A DNA stretch of 64,000 nucleotides from Leifsonia sp. AG29 (GTDB lineage: Bacteria > Actinomycetota > Actinomycetes > Actinomycetales > Microbacteriaceae), in NCBI RefSeq assembly GCF_009765225.1, contig NZ_VMSF01000001.1:372001-436000 (forward strand). The letters run 5' to 3'. Of this stretch, positions 33,796-42,351 are shown one piece after another. Positions within the stretch are counted from its first letter, which is position 1, and the number at the start of each line of letters is the position of its first letter. The position numbers and the translations under genes are program-made. The notes beneath the pieces were generated by a model, which was not told the origin of the DNA, did no database searches, and worked only from the letters and a program-made list of their open reading frames with translations.

Positions 33796-35766
33796 CTAGG
33801 TGTCGTCCGCGCCGTCGCTGATGAGCATCTCGAGCGTACGGGTGACCGGCCGGTCGGCAGCGGCGACGAGCGGATGTTCCCACGCGAGCGACGAGCCCAC
33901 CCCGGGGTAGTCGCCGACGCGGACGAACCAGGGGTCATCCGCTTCGGGAGGCGCGGAGAAGCGGATGGAGGCGCGGCCGCCGTCGAACTCGGCCGACCAC
34001 TCGAGCCACCGAGCCCGGCTGCCGTTCACCGCCTCCTCGCCGTCGGCATCAGGGGTGCGGACGGTCACCGCCGAGCAGGGCGCGAACCGCCAGAAGAAGC
34101 CTCCGTAGCCGGCGCCCGCACGGCCGTGCGAACCGGGGCTGCCGAGCCGGACGGGTGCCCCGGCGGCCGTGAGGGTGAACCGGAGGACGAGCCGCCAGCT
34201 GCGGTCGTCCACCGGCGTGAAGGTCCATTCGCGCCGCTCGTGGAGGAGCGGCCGATCATCGGCGCCGTGCCAGGTCAGCGACTGCACCAGCGAGCCCGCC
34301 GTCACGACATCGTCGGTGGCCGGCCGGATCGTGCCGTGGGTCCGGCGCCAGCGGTAGCCGCCCAGCTCGGGCCGGTAGTCGGGGCCGCCCCACAGGTTCG
34401 AACCGTCGACATCCGGCATGGCGAGACCGGCGCCGAGGTGCCACGGGTGGTCGAGCGCGAAGTGATCGGTCAGCGCGACACCGGCAAGGGAGGTCACCGG
34501 GTGGAGGTAGGGGCGCGGCGCGAGCACGGCGGCAACGCCGCGACCGGTCCGGGAGGCGGCTACCGGCCGCCCGGCGACCCGGAGCACGCTGAGTTCTGGT
34601 CCCTCGGCCGCGTGCGACAGGTCGTCCACCGCCCAGGGCAGCCCGAGTTCGCTGAACGTCGCCCCCGCCGCGCACGCCCGAGCCAGCGCCTCGTCGATCC
34701 CGCGGATGACGAGCCGCTCCTCCGAGCCGGTGCCGAGGCGCTCGACGTACCGTTCGGGCACCGGGCGCGGGTCCGGGGCGATGCGCACCGCCTCCAGCAC
34801 GGCCATGTACGACTCGGTGCCGTCGAGCGGGCTCAGCAGCTCCGCCGTTCCGGAGCGCGCGTCGAGGAGGTTCTCGAGGAGGTCTGTCCGGCCGAAGTGC
34901 TCCGTGCTGATGCCGGCGCGTCCCTCCACCCGGACATCGTCGAGCACGTAGAAGAAGGTGGCGGTCGCGTCCGAGCCGTGCACGGTCACGAACGGCTCCG
35001 ACTCCTCCGGCCCGCACAGAGTCAGCGCGCACGTGATGTCGGGCGCGTCGCCGGGGCGCCGGACCCGCACGACACTCGTATCGTCGCTCTCGGTGGGGTT
35101 GGCGCGGTGCAGGTCGACCTCGACCTCGCCGATGTCGTCCGCGCGCACCGCGCCGGCGACGGCCAGAGCCGTGATCACGGCGTGGGAGAGCGCGTTGGTC
35201 GCGACCCCGTCGACGACGTCGACGCCGTCGAGCGTACGCCGGCCGGCCCAGCGCGACCGGGAGAAGTAGGCCCGGTCGCGGGTCCACGAGCCGGTCGCGG
35301 TGACGGCGCGCACCTCCCCGAACTCACCGCCCGTGATGGCGGTGCGGAGCCGGGGGATCGCGTGCGAGCCGAGGCTTTGGAAGCCGACCTGGACGAGCCT
35401 GCCGCTCTCGCGAGCGGCGGCGCGCAGGCGCGCGAACTGAGTGAGGGAGGTGACCGGCGGCTTCTCGAGGTAGAGGTCGGCCCTGGCCCGCAGCACCTGC
35501 AGCGCGAGGTCGAAGTGCGTGTGGAGGGGCGTCGAGACGATGACGACGTCGAGGTCGTGGCCCGCCTCCAGGAGCTCCGCGAGGCCGGCATGGACGGCGA
35601 CGCCCTCGGGCAGTTCGCCGGGCTCGAGCGGAGAGGGCTCGGCCACGGCGACGAGCGTCGCGCGGCCGAGCCCTCCGAGGCGGGCGAGGTTGCGGCGGTG
35701 GATCAGGCCGAACCCGTGGGCGCCGACCAGGGCCACCCGGGCAGGATCCGTCACCATCGCCGACAC
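33796..35766 (-). CDS. Gfo/Idh/MocA oxidoreductase-PmoA (DUF6807) fusion
   Basis: 656 residues. About 1-390: a Gfo/Idh/MocA dehydrogenase, with the NAD-binding start RVALVGAHGFGLIH and the EKPP motif in LYLEKPPVTS. About 395-656: a PmoA-like (DUF6807) domain, with LTDHFALDHPWHLGAGLAMPD, WHLGAG and WFVRVGDYPG. The GTG at 35766 has GGAGG 7 nt upstream; 16 nt separate it from the MHS transporter. Both domains are usually separate proteins; fusion suggests coupled action on a sugar substrate (inference). Confidence 0.88.
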   Translation of the reverse strand: MSAMVTDPARVALVGAHGFGLIHRRNLARLGGLGRATLVAVAEPSPLEPGELPEGVAVHAGLAELLEAGHDLDVVIVSTPLHTHFDLALQVLRARADLYLEKPPVTSLTQFARLRAAARESGRLVQVGFQSLGSHAIPRLRTAITGGEFGEVRAVTATGSWTRDRAYFSRSRWAGRRTLDGVDVVDGVATNALSHAVITALAVAGAVRADDIGEVEVDLHRANPTESDDTSVVRVRRPGDAPDITCALTLCGPEESEPFVTVHGSDATATFFYVLDDVRVEGRAGISTEHFGRTDLLENLLDARSGTAELLSPLDGTESYMAVLEAVRIAPDPRPVPERYVERLGTGSEERLVIRGIDEALARACAAGATFSELGLPWAVDDLSHAAEGPELSVLRVAGRPVAASRTGRGVAAVLAPRPYLHPVTSLAGVALTDHFALDHPWHLGAGLAMPDVDGSNLWGGPDYRPELGGYRWRRTHGTIRPATDDVVTAGSLVQSLTWHGADDRPLLHERREWTFTPVDDRSWRLVLRFTLTAAGAPVRLGSPGSHGRAGAGYGGFFWRFAPCSAVTVRTPDADGEEAVNGSRARWLEWSAEFDGGRASIRFSAPPEADDPWFVRVGDYPGVGSSLAWEHPLVAAADRPVTRTLEMLISDGADDT

Positions 35767-35782
35767 CGCGTCCGTCCTCCGT

Positions 35783-37156
35783 TCACGCGTGCTGCGTACG
35801 GGTCTCGCGCCGGGCCGGACGGGCGGCCTTCGTCGGGACCGTGTCGAGCTCTTCGAGCGCGAGCTTGGCGGTCTCGCGCGAGCGCCAGGCGGCGAGGGCG
35901 GAGATGAGCGACAGCAGCAGGGTCAGGGCGCCGATCACCAGCGGCACCGAGGGGCTGCCGGGAGGGGCGATCGCGGTGAAGATCGCTGGCAGGAAGCCGG
36001 TGAGGAACAGCGCGAGGTTCTGCGAGACCGCGAAGCCGGTCACGCGGGTCCGGGTCGGGAAGAGCTCCTGGAAGAAGCTCGCGAAGGTCGCGTTCCACAT
36101 CTGGTACAGGATGCCGAAGATCAGCACGGCGAGCACGACCGTCAGCGGCACGTTGTGCGACTGGACGACGAACAGATAGGCGAACGAGAGCACCCCCGCG
36201 CTCAGCGGACCCCAGATCATGAGCGGGCGGCGGCCGATCCGGTCCGAGAGCCGTCCGAAGAGCGGGATGAGGATGATCGCGACGATGTTCGCGACCACCG
36301 GGATCCAGAGGTAGACGGAGGGGCTCATCTTGACGCCGTAGGCGGGTTGCGTCGCGTAGGCGGTCCCGAAGACGACGACCGTCACGCCGATCACGTTGGC
36401 GAGGCCCATGCAGACCGCGCGGAACACCGTCCCGCCGTTCTCGCGGAAGAGCTGGGCGACCGGGACGCGCGGGACCCGCGCCTCCTTCTCCTCCCGGCGG
36501 AACGACGGCGTCTCGTCGACGCGCGCGCGGATGATGAGGCCCGCGGCGATCACGACGACGCTGAGGAGGAACGGCACCCGCCAGCCCCAGGTCTGGAAGG
36601 CGACGGGGGAGAGGAACGTCGACAGCGGGATGAAGCTCGCCGACGCCAGGATGCTGCCCGCCTGGGTGCCCTGGAGGCTGAAGCTCGTCAGGAAGCCCCG
36701 CTTGCCGTCGGGCGAGTGCTCCACGATCATGGCGCTCGCGCCTCCGAGCTCGCCCGCGACCGCGAAGCCCTGGATGAGCCGCAGGACGACGAGGAGGATC
36801 GGGGCCCAGACGCCGACCTGCGCATAGGTCGGCAGCAGTCCGACCAGGAGGGTCGCGAGGCCCATGACCATCATCGCGAACACGAGGACGCGCTTGCGGC
36901 CGTGCTTGTCGCCCGCGTTGCCGAGCACGAAGGCCCCGATCGGCCGGGCGACGTAGCCCACGCCGTAGGTGGCGAGGGAGGCGATGAGCGCGACCGCGGG
37001 GCTCTCGCTGGGGAAGAAGACCTGCGGGAACACCAGCGCGGCAGCCGCGGCGTAGATCGAGAAGTCGTAGTACTCGAGCGCACTGCCGACCCATCCGCTC
37101 ATGGCCGCGCGCCTCGGCATGCGCCGGGCCTCGGCCGAAGTGACCTCTTCGGACAT
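35783..37156 (-). CDS. MFS transporter, MHS (metabolite:H+ symporter) family
   Basis: 457 residues, 12 predicted TMs. The N-terminus (SGWVGSALEYYDFSIYAAAA), the motif NAGDKHGRKRVL and QGFAVAGELGGASAM are diagnostic of the MHS group that includes ShiA and KgtP, proton symporters for organic anions and sugars. First gene of the leftward operon with Gfo-PmoA and rhaM. The LacI-type operator (37185-37198) lies 29 nt upstream. Likely the uptake route for this locus. Confidence 0.9.
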   Translation of the reverse strand: MSEEVTSAEARRMPRRAAMSGWVGSALEYYDFSIYAAAAALVFPQVFFPSESPAVALIASLATYGVGYVARPIGAFVLGNAGDKHGRKRVLVFAMMVMGLATLLVGLLPTYAQVGVWAPILLVVLRLIQGFAVAGELGGASAMIVEHSPDGKRGFLTSFSLQGTQAGSILASASFIPLSTFLSPVAFQTWGWRVPFLLSVVVIAAGLIIRARVDETPSFRREEKEARVPRVPVAQLFRENGGTVFRAVCMGLANVIGVTVVVFGTAYATQPAYGVKMSPSVYLWIPVVANIVAIILIPLFGRLSDRIGRRPLMIWGPLSAGVLSFAYLFVVQSHNVPLTVVLAVLIFGILYQMWNATFASFFQELFPTRTRVTGFAVSQNLALFLTGFLPAIFTAIAPPGSPSVPLVIGALTLLLSLISALAAWRSRETAKLALEELDTVPTKAARPARRETRTQHA

Positions 37157-37184
37157 CCTTGTCTCCTGTCATCGTCGACGTGTG

Positions 37185-37198
37185 GGTAAGCGCTTTCC
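37185..37198. promoter_or_regulatory. LacI-type operator of the leftward operon
   Basis: GGTAAGCGCTTTCC, with the central AGCGCT palindrome of LacI operators. The identical 14-mer recurs at 38547-38560 upstream of the rightward operon. It is 29 nt upstream of the MHS transporter start. Confidence 0.85.
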
Positions 37199-37301
37199 GC
37201 GCTGTGTACGTCGATGGTAGCCGTGAAGCGATTCAATCGTCAAGCGCCGGATCCGTCCAGCTCGCGTCGACCCTCCGCGCCCCTGCGCTACGGTTTTCGA
37301 T

Positions 37302-38285
37302 GTGAAGCCCAACGCCGCCCCGACGCTGTCGGACGTCGCCGCGCACGCCGGGGTGTCGCTGGCCACCGCTTCCCGGGTGCTCAACGGCAGCACCCGCGTC
37401 GTGAAGGCCGAACTGAAGGAGGTCGTCCTGGCGTCGGCCCGGACCCTCGGCTATACGGTCAACCGGCAGGCGCAGGCCGTGGCCCGTGGGACGAGCGACA
37501 CCGTCGCGCTGGTCGTGGGCGACATCGCCGACCCGTATTTCGCCTCCATCGCGTCGGGCGTCGTTCGTGTCGCGGACGAGCGGGGACTCATCGTCACCAT
37601 CACGGCGACGGGACCGTATGCGGGCGAGGCGTCCGTCGAGCGGGAGCGCGCGGCCCTGGTGGCTCTGCGCGAGCAGCGCCCCCGGGCCATCGTCCTCGCC
37701 GGAAGCCGCGTCGCCGGAGCGGAGCCGCCGATGAGCGAGCGGGTCGCGGTGGTGGGCGCTGGTGCTGCGGGGCTGCGGACCGTGGTGGTCGACAACCGGG
37801 GAGGCGCCGCCCAGCTCGCCCGTGAGCTGCGCCGACTCGGATACACCGACTTCGCCGTGATCGCGGGCCCGGAAGAACTGATCACCGTGCGCGACCGCGT
37901 CGACGGGTTCCGCTCGGTCGTGGGGGATGTGCGTGTGGAACACGCGGAGTTCTCGCGGGACGGCGGCCACCGTGCCATGTCGGCCCTGCTCGACTCCGGC
38001 GCGCGGCCCGAGTGCGTCTTCGCGGTCAGCGACGTGATGGCCGTCGGGGCGATGGCCGCGCTGCGCGAGGCCGGCATCCGCCCGGGGGAGGACGTCGCCG
38101 TGGCGGGCTTCGATGACATCCCGCTGGTGGCCGATGTGACGCCGGCGCTGACGTCGGTGGCGCTGCCGCTCGCGGACATCGGCGCGCGTGCCCTCCGGCT
38201 CGCCCTCGCCGACGAAGCGGACGAGCGGGACAGCGCTCCGGTCGCGGCTCAGGTCCGGCTCCGGGCGTCCACGCCCGGGCGCTGA
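37302..38285 (+). CDS. LacI family regulator, probable master repressor of the locus
   Basis: 327 residues with HTH PTLSDVAAHAGVSLATASRV (about 6-25) and the effector domain ending VALPLADIGARALRLAL. GTG start 7 nt after TACGGT and no ribosome binding site: probably leaderless. It lies between the two copies of GGTAAGCGCTTTCC and is the obvious candidate to bind both. A short odd palindrome CGATTCAATCG (37229-37239) upstream could be an autoregulatory site. Confidence 0.9.
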   Translation: MKPNAAPTLSDVAAHAGVSLATASRVLNGSTRVVKAELKEVVLASARTLGYTVNRQAQAVARGTSDTVALVVGDIADPYFASIASGVVRVADERGLIVTITATGPYAGEASVERERAALVALREQRPRAIVLAGSRVAGAEPPMSERVAVVGAGAAGLRTVVVDNRGGAAQLARELRRLGYTDFAVIAGPEELITVRDRVDGFRSVVGDVRVEHAEFSRDGGHRAMSALLDSGARPECVFAVSDVMAVGAMAALREAGIRPGEDVAVAGFDDIPLVADVTPALTSVALPLADIGARALRLALADEADERDSAPVAAQVRLRASTPGR

Positions 38286-38333
38286 GCGGGGGCGCGCGGG
38301 CGCTGATGCTGCCGCCCGCCGGCGCTCCCAGCT

Positions 38334-38391
38334 CGAGGTGCTCGTAGGTGCGCCCGACACGCCGTGGCCGAGAGCAACTACGAGCACCTCG
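38334..38391. repeat. 58-bp palindromic repeat, copy 1
   Basis: Starts CGAGGTGCTCGTAG and ends CTACGAGCACCTCG, a perfect 14-bp terminal inverted repeat around a 30-bp centre. Copy 2 (38457-38514) has the same length and inner arm start GGTGCGCC. Lies between lacI and the Gfo operon; resembles a REP/BIME-type extragenic palindrome. Confidence 0.75.
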
Positions 38392-38407
38392 TGCCGCGCG
38401 CGTGCGC

Positions 38408-38446
38408 GTCGCGCGGCCGCGTCGCGCGGCCGCGTCGCGCGGCCGC
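38408..38446. repeat. 13-bp unit repeated three times
   Basis: GTCGCGCGGCCGC is repeated exactly three times (38408-38420, 38421-38433, 38434-38446) in the gap between the two 58-bp palindromes. Each unit contains the palindrome GCGGCCGC. Likely slippage expansion, possibly variable between strains. Confidence 0.85.
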
Positions 38447-38456
38447 GCCTCCTCGT

Positions 38457-38514
38457 CGAGGTGCTCGTAGGTGCGCCTGCGCGCGGCGTGTCGACAGCAC
38501 TTGCGAGCACCTCG
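38457..38514. repeat. 58-bp palindromic repeat, copy 2
   Basis: Same length as copy 1. The left arm is CGAGGTGCTCGTAG; the right arm, GCGAGCACCTCG, has one or two changes from copy 1, leaving 12 bp of pairing. The first 22 nt (TCGAGGTGCTCGTAGGTGCG onwards, 38456-38477) match copy 1 exactly. Ends 32 nt before the LacI operator of the rightward operon. Confidence 0.75.
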
Positions 38515-38546
38515 TTGACAGCGGGCGCGAGCCGCGGCTATCCTCT

Positions 38547-38560
38547 GGTAAGCGCTTTCC
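38547..38560. promoter_or_regulatory. LacI-type operator of the rightward operon
   Basis: GGTAAGCGCTTTCC, identical to 37185-37198, here within the longer TGGTAAGCGCTTTCCA. It lies 31 nt upstream of the Gfo/Idh/MocA start. Confidence 0.85.
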
Positions 38561-38591
38561 AACGCGCGAACACCACTACAAGGGAGTACAC

Positions 38592-39770
38592 GTGTCGTCG
38601 ATCGGCATCATCATGAACGGCGTCTCCGGGCGCATGGGCTACCGTCAGCACCTGGTGCGGTCGATCCTCGCGATTCGCGACCAGGGCGGCGTGGAACTGT
38701 CGGACGGGCGGCGCGTCCAGGTCGTCCCGCTGCTGGTGGGCCGCAACGAGGAGAAGCTTGCCGAGCTGGCGAAGCGGCATGACATCGCCGACTACACGAC
38801 CGACCTGGATGCGGCGCTCGCGGACGACCGCTGGCCGGTCTACGCCGACTTCCTGGTGACGAAGGCGCGGTCCGCGGCGATCAAGAAGGCGATCTCGGCA
38901 GGCAAGGCGATCTACACCGAGAAGCCCACCGCCGAGTCGTTCGGGGAGGCGCTGGAGTTGGCGCGTCTGGCGGAGGAGGCCGGGATCAAGAACGGTGTCG
39001 TGCACGACAAGCTCTACCTCCCGGGGCTGCGGAAGCTCAAGCGGCTGATCGACTCGGGCTTCTTCGGCCGGGTCCTGTCGGTGCGCGGCGAGTTCGGGTA
39101 CTGGGTGTTCGAGGGGGACTGGCAGAGGGCGCAGCGTCCCAGCTGGAACTACCGCGCGGAGGACGGCGGCGGCATCGTCGTGGACATGTTCCCGCACTGG
39201 TCGTACGTGTTGGAGAACCTCTTCGGCCGGGTCGAGTCCGTCTACGCCCAGGCCGCCACCGAGATCCCGCAGCGCATCGACGAGAACGGCGACCTTTACC
39301 GGGCGACGGCCGACGACGCGGCGTACGCGATCTTCCAGTTGGAGGGCGGGATCACCGCCCAGCTCAACTCGAGCTGGACCACCCGGGTCAACCGCGACGA
39401 ACTGGTCGAGTTCCAGGTCGACGGAACGCACGGCAGCGCGGTGGCCGGCCTGTTCGGCTGCAAGATCCAGCCGCGCAACGCCACGCCCAAGCCGGTCTGG
39501 AACCCTGACCTCGCCGACGAGCACGACTACGCCGCCGACTGGATCGAGTCGCCCGCCAACGAGGTGTTCGAGAACGGCTTCAAGACGCAGTGGGAGGAGT
39601 TCCTCCGTCACGTCCTGGAGGATGCACCCCACCCGTACGACTTCCTCGCGGGGGCGCGCGGTGTGCAGCTGGCCGAGCAGGGCCTCCGCTCCTCCCGGGA
39701 GGGGCGGCGCATCGCGCTCCCCGAGGTCGTCCTGCCGCAGCAGCCCGTGCTGGCCGGAGCCTCCCGATGA
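38592..39770 (+). CDS. Gfo/Idh/MocA family oxidoreductase
   Basis: 392 residues. N-terminal Rossmann start SSIGIIMNGVSGRMGYRQHL, the EKPTA motif (catalytic Lys) in AIYTEKPTAES, and a C-terminal GFO domain with NYRAEDGGGIVVDMFPHWSY. Members oxidise or reduce hydroxyls on sugars and inositols with NAD(P). AAGGGAG precedes the GTG by 7 nt. The stop overlaps the DUF993 ATG. Probably the first catabolic enzyme of the rightward operon. Confidence 0.9.
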   Translation: MSSIGIIMNGVSGRMGYRQHLVRSILAIRDQGGVELSDGRRVQVVPLLVGRNEEKLAELAKRHDIADYTTDLDAALADDRWPVYADFLVTKARSAAIKKAISAGKAIYTEKPTAESFGEALELARLAEEAGIKNGVVHDKLYLPGLRKLKRLIDSGFFGRVLSVRGEFGYWVFEGDWQRAQRPSWNYRAEDGGGIVVDMFPHWSYVLENLFGRVESVYAQAATEIPQRIDENGDLYRATADDAAYAIFQLEGGITAQLNSSWTTRVNRDELVEFQVDGTHGSAVAGLFGCKIQPRNATPKPVWNPDLADEHDYAADWIESPANEVFENGFKTQWEEFLRHVLEDAPHPYDFLAGARGVQLAEQGLRSSREGRRIALPEVVLPQQPVLAGASR

Positions 39771-40924
39771 CGACCGCGACCCTGCAGGCCGTCCCGCTCC
39801 TGGCGGCCGATGGCACCACCTCCCCGCTCGACCTGGGGGAGACGCCCGCCTTCAGCAAGCCGAGCGGCCCGCTCCAGTCACGGGTGGCGTACGCCGCCGC
39901 TCACGTGATCCCGAAGCGCTGGGCCGAGAACGTGCCGGGTGCCCCGGCCGACATCGACTGGGAGGCGACGCTCGCCTTCCGCCGCCACCTCTACTCGTGG
40001 GGGCTCGGAGTCGCCGACGCCATGGACACCGCCCAGCGGAACATGGGGCTGGACGCCGCCGCGACACGCGAGCTGATCACGCGCTCGGCCGAGCTGGCCC
40101 GGGAGGCGGGCGGCCGCGTCGTCGCCGGGGTCAACACCGACCACGTCAACGATCCGGTCATCTCGCTCGACGCCGTCGTCGACGCCTACAAGCAGCAACT
40201 GCATTTCACCGAGGACGCGGGCGCGGGCGTCGTGCTCATGGCGAGCCGCCACCTGGCGCGCGCGGCACGCTCGGCGGCCGACTACGAGCGCCTGTACCGG
40301 GAGGTGATCGCCGCGGCCGGCGCACCCGTCATCCTCCACTGGCTCGGCGAGGCGTTCGACCCGGAACTCGCGGGCTACTTCGGCGGACCCGACACGGTCC
40401 TCCGCATCATCGAGGCCGGCGGCGACAGGATCGCGGGGATCAAGATGAGCCTGCTCGACGCGGACGCCGAGATCGCGCTCCGGTCGCGCCTCCCCGAGGG
40501 GGTACGGATGTTCACCGGAGACGACTTCAACTATGTCGGGCTCATCGAGGGCGACGGCCGCGAGCACTCCGACGCCCTGCTGGGAGCGTTCGCCGCGCTG
40601 GCCCCGAACGCGTCGGCGGCGATTCAGGCCCTGGACGCGGCGGACGGGGAGCGCTATCGCGCGATCCTCGGACCGACCGAGGCACTCGCCCGGCAGATCT
40701 TCGCCGCACCGACCTACTACTACAAGACCGGTGTCGCGTTCCTCTCCTGGCTCAACGGCCACCAGGAGGCGTTCAGCATGGTCGGCGGCCTCCACGCCGC
40801 CCGCAGCCTCCCGCACCTCTCCGAGATCGTTCGGCTCGCGGCGGCGTGCGGCTCACTCGAGAGGCCGGAGCTCGCGGCGCGACGCTGGAGCGACCTCCTC
40901 CGGCTGAACGGGGTGAACGCGTGA
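39767..40924 (+). CDS. DUF993 family TIM-barrel protein
   Basis: 385 residues. DUF993 landmarks: AAHVIPKRWAENVPGAPADIDW (near residues 44-65), GLGVADAMDTAQRNMGL, HWLGEAFDPELAGYF and TGDDFNYVGLIEGDG. Distantly related to the dihydrodipicolinate synthase/aldolase barrel, so an aldolase or lyase role is plausible but unproven. Overlaps both neighbours by 4 nt, a sign of tight coupling with the Gfo and isomerase-like proteins. Confidence 0.88.
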   Translation: MTTATLQAVPLLAADGTTSPLDLGETPAFSKPSGPLQSRVAYAAAHVIPKRWAENVPGAPADIDWEATLAFRRHLYSWGLGVADAMDTAQRNMGLDAAATRELITRSAELAREAGGRVVAGVNTDHVNDPVISLDAVVDAYKQQLHFTEDAGAGVVLMASRHLARAARSAADYERLYREVIAAAGAPVILHWLGEAFDPELAGYFGGPDTVLRIIEAGGDRIAGIKMSLLDADAEIALRSRLPEGVRMFTGDDFNYVGLIEGDGREHSDALLGAFAALAPNASAAIQALDAADGERYRAILGPTEALARQIFAAPTYYYKTGVAFLSWLNGHQEAFSMVGGLHAARSLPHLSEIVRLAAACGSLERPELAARRWSDLLRLNGVNA

Positions 40925-41796
40925 CCGCCCATCCGCGCCTGTCGATCAACCAGGCGACCATCAAGCACGCGAGCCTCGCCGACGCGCTGCGCACCACCGC
41001 CGACGCGGGCGTCGGGGCGATCGGCCTGTGGCGCGAGCCGGTCGCCGAGGCGGGTCTCGACACCGCGGCCCGGATGCTCGCGGACTCCGGCCTCCGGATG
41101 TCCTCGCTCTGCCGGGGCGGCTTCTTCACGAGCAAGGAGGGGCCGGCCCGTCGCGCCGCGCTCGACGAGAACCGCCGAGCGATCGAGGAGACCGCAGCAC
41201 TCGCGGCCGCCGGCGCGCCCGGCTCGGCCGCCGTCCTCGTGCTCGTGGCAGGCGGCCTGCCGGACGGCTCGGTCGACATCGCCGGCGCCCGTACCCGCGT
41301 CGCGGAGGCGCTCGCCGAGCTCGAGCCGGAGGCGCGCGCGGCAGGGGTGACCCTGGCGATCGAGCCCCTTCATCCCATGTACGCAGCCGACCGCGCGGTG
41401 GTCTCGACGCTGCGCCAGGCGCTCGACCTCGCCGAGCCGTTCGCTCCCTCCTCCGTCGGCGTCGTCGTCGACACCTTCCACATCTGGTGGGACCCGGACG
41501 TGCTCCCGCAGATCGCCCGTGCCGGCGCGGCCGGGCGCATCGCGAGCTACCAGGTCTGCGACTTCCTCACCCCGATCCCGGCCGACGCCCTCCTCGCGCG
41601 CGGCATGATGGGCGACGGCCACGTCGACTTCGGTAGCCTGACCGCGGCGGTCCAAGCGACCGGGTATGCGGGCGATGTCGAGGTCGAGATCTTCAACGCC
41701 GAGATCTGGGCAGCGGAACCGGCCGAGGTGGTCGCCCGGACCGTGGAGGCGTTCGAGCGCACGATCGCGATCGAACCGCTGAGCACGACGGTGTGA
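40921..41796 (+). CDS. Sugar phosphate isomerase/epimerase (xylose isomerase-like TIM barrel)
   Basis: 291 residues of the AP_endonuc_2/IolE-like fold. Metal-ligand candidates include the Glu of LAIEPLHPMY, the Asp/His of VVVDTFHIWW and the His of GDGHVDF. Members isomerise, epimerise or cleave sugars and keto-glycosides. GTG overlaps the DUF993 stop. Together with Gfo and DUF993 this forms a three-gene catabolic unit of unknown substrate. Confidence 0.88.
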   Translation: MTAHPRLSINQATIKHASLADALRTTADAGVGAIGLWREPVAEAGLDTAARMLADSGLRMSSLCRGGFFTSKEGPARRAALDENRRAIEETAALAAAGAPGSAAVLVLVAGGLPDGSVDIAGARTRVAEALAELEPEARAAGVTLAIEPLHPMYAADRAVVSTLRQALDLAEPFAPSSVGVVVDTFHIWWDPDVLPQIARAGAAGRIASYQVCDFLTPIPADALLARGMMGDGHVDFGSLTAAVQATGYAGDVEVEIFNAEIWAAEPAEVVARTVEAFERTIAIEPLSTTV

Positions 41797-41916
41797 ACGC
41801 CACCGTCGTCATCGCCCCTTGCGCCCCGGTAGTGCCCCTCCTATTGTTACGTTCTGTTACGGCACGGCCCATCCGAGGCTCCTGCCTCCCGTGCCGCCGG
41901 GAGGTAGGAGAGCGCG

Positions 41917-42345
41917 ATGGACGAGACCATGCAGATGATGTCGATGATAAGCGAGTCGGCCCAGGGGCCGATGGCGGGTATGGACATGTCGGCGATGCAG
42001 AAGTGCATCGAGGCGTGCTCGGCGTGCGAACAGGCGTGCACGATGTGCGCGGGCTCCATGTCGATGGAGGGGATGGGCGGCTCGGCGATGTGCATGAGCT
42101 GCGCCGAGATGTGCAACACCATGATGCGGATGATGCTGCGCCCCATGCCGATGAACGAGAAGGACATGTCGGCGATGATGGCGATGCTGCAGGCGACCGC
42201 CATGATGTGCCGCGCCTGCGCGGACGACTGCATGGGCATGGGCGACTCGAGCGCCGCAGCCAAGATGTGCGCTCAGGTCTGCATGAACTGCGCCGACGCG
42301 TGCGACGCCATGATGGCGTCGATGAAGCCGATGATGGCGTCCTGA
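41917..42345 (+). CDS. Met/Cys-rich copper-storage (Csp/DUF326)-like protein
   Basis: 142 residues containing 15 cysteines and 37 methionines by my count. The Cys residues occur in helical CxxxC/CxxC series (CIEACSACEQACTMC, CMSCAEMC, CRACADDC, CAQVCMNCADAC) as in Csp four-helix bundles, which hold many Cu(I) ions in the core. No signal peptide is present, pointing to a cytosolic Csp3-like role. AGGAG precedes the ATG by 7 nt. Upstream, GTTACG occurs twice (41846-41851, 41856-41861), possibly a regulatory site. Convergent with the next gene. Confidence 0.85.
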   Translation: MDETMQMMSMISESAQGPMAGMDMSAMQKCIEACSACEQACTMCAGSMSMEGMGGSAMCMSCAEMCNTMMRMMLRPMPMNEKDMSAMMAMLQATAMMCRACADDCMGMGDSSAAAKMCAQVCMNCADACDAMMASMKPMMAS

Positions 42346-42351
42346 GGGGCG

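Noticed and set aside
38334-38514. CRISPR array
   Set aside because: Only two units, each itself a long palindrome, with no regular spacers or cas genes.
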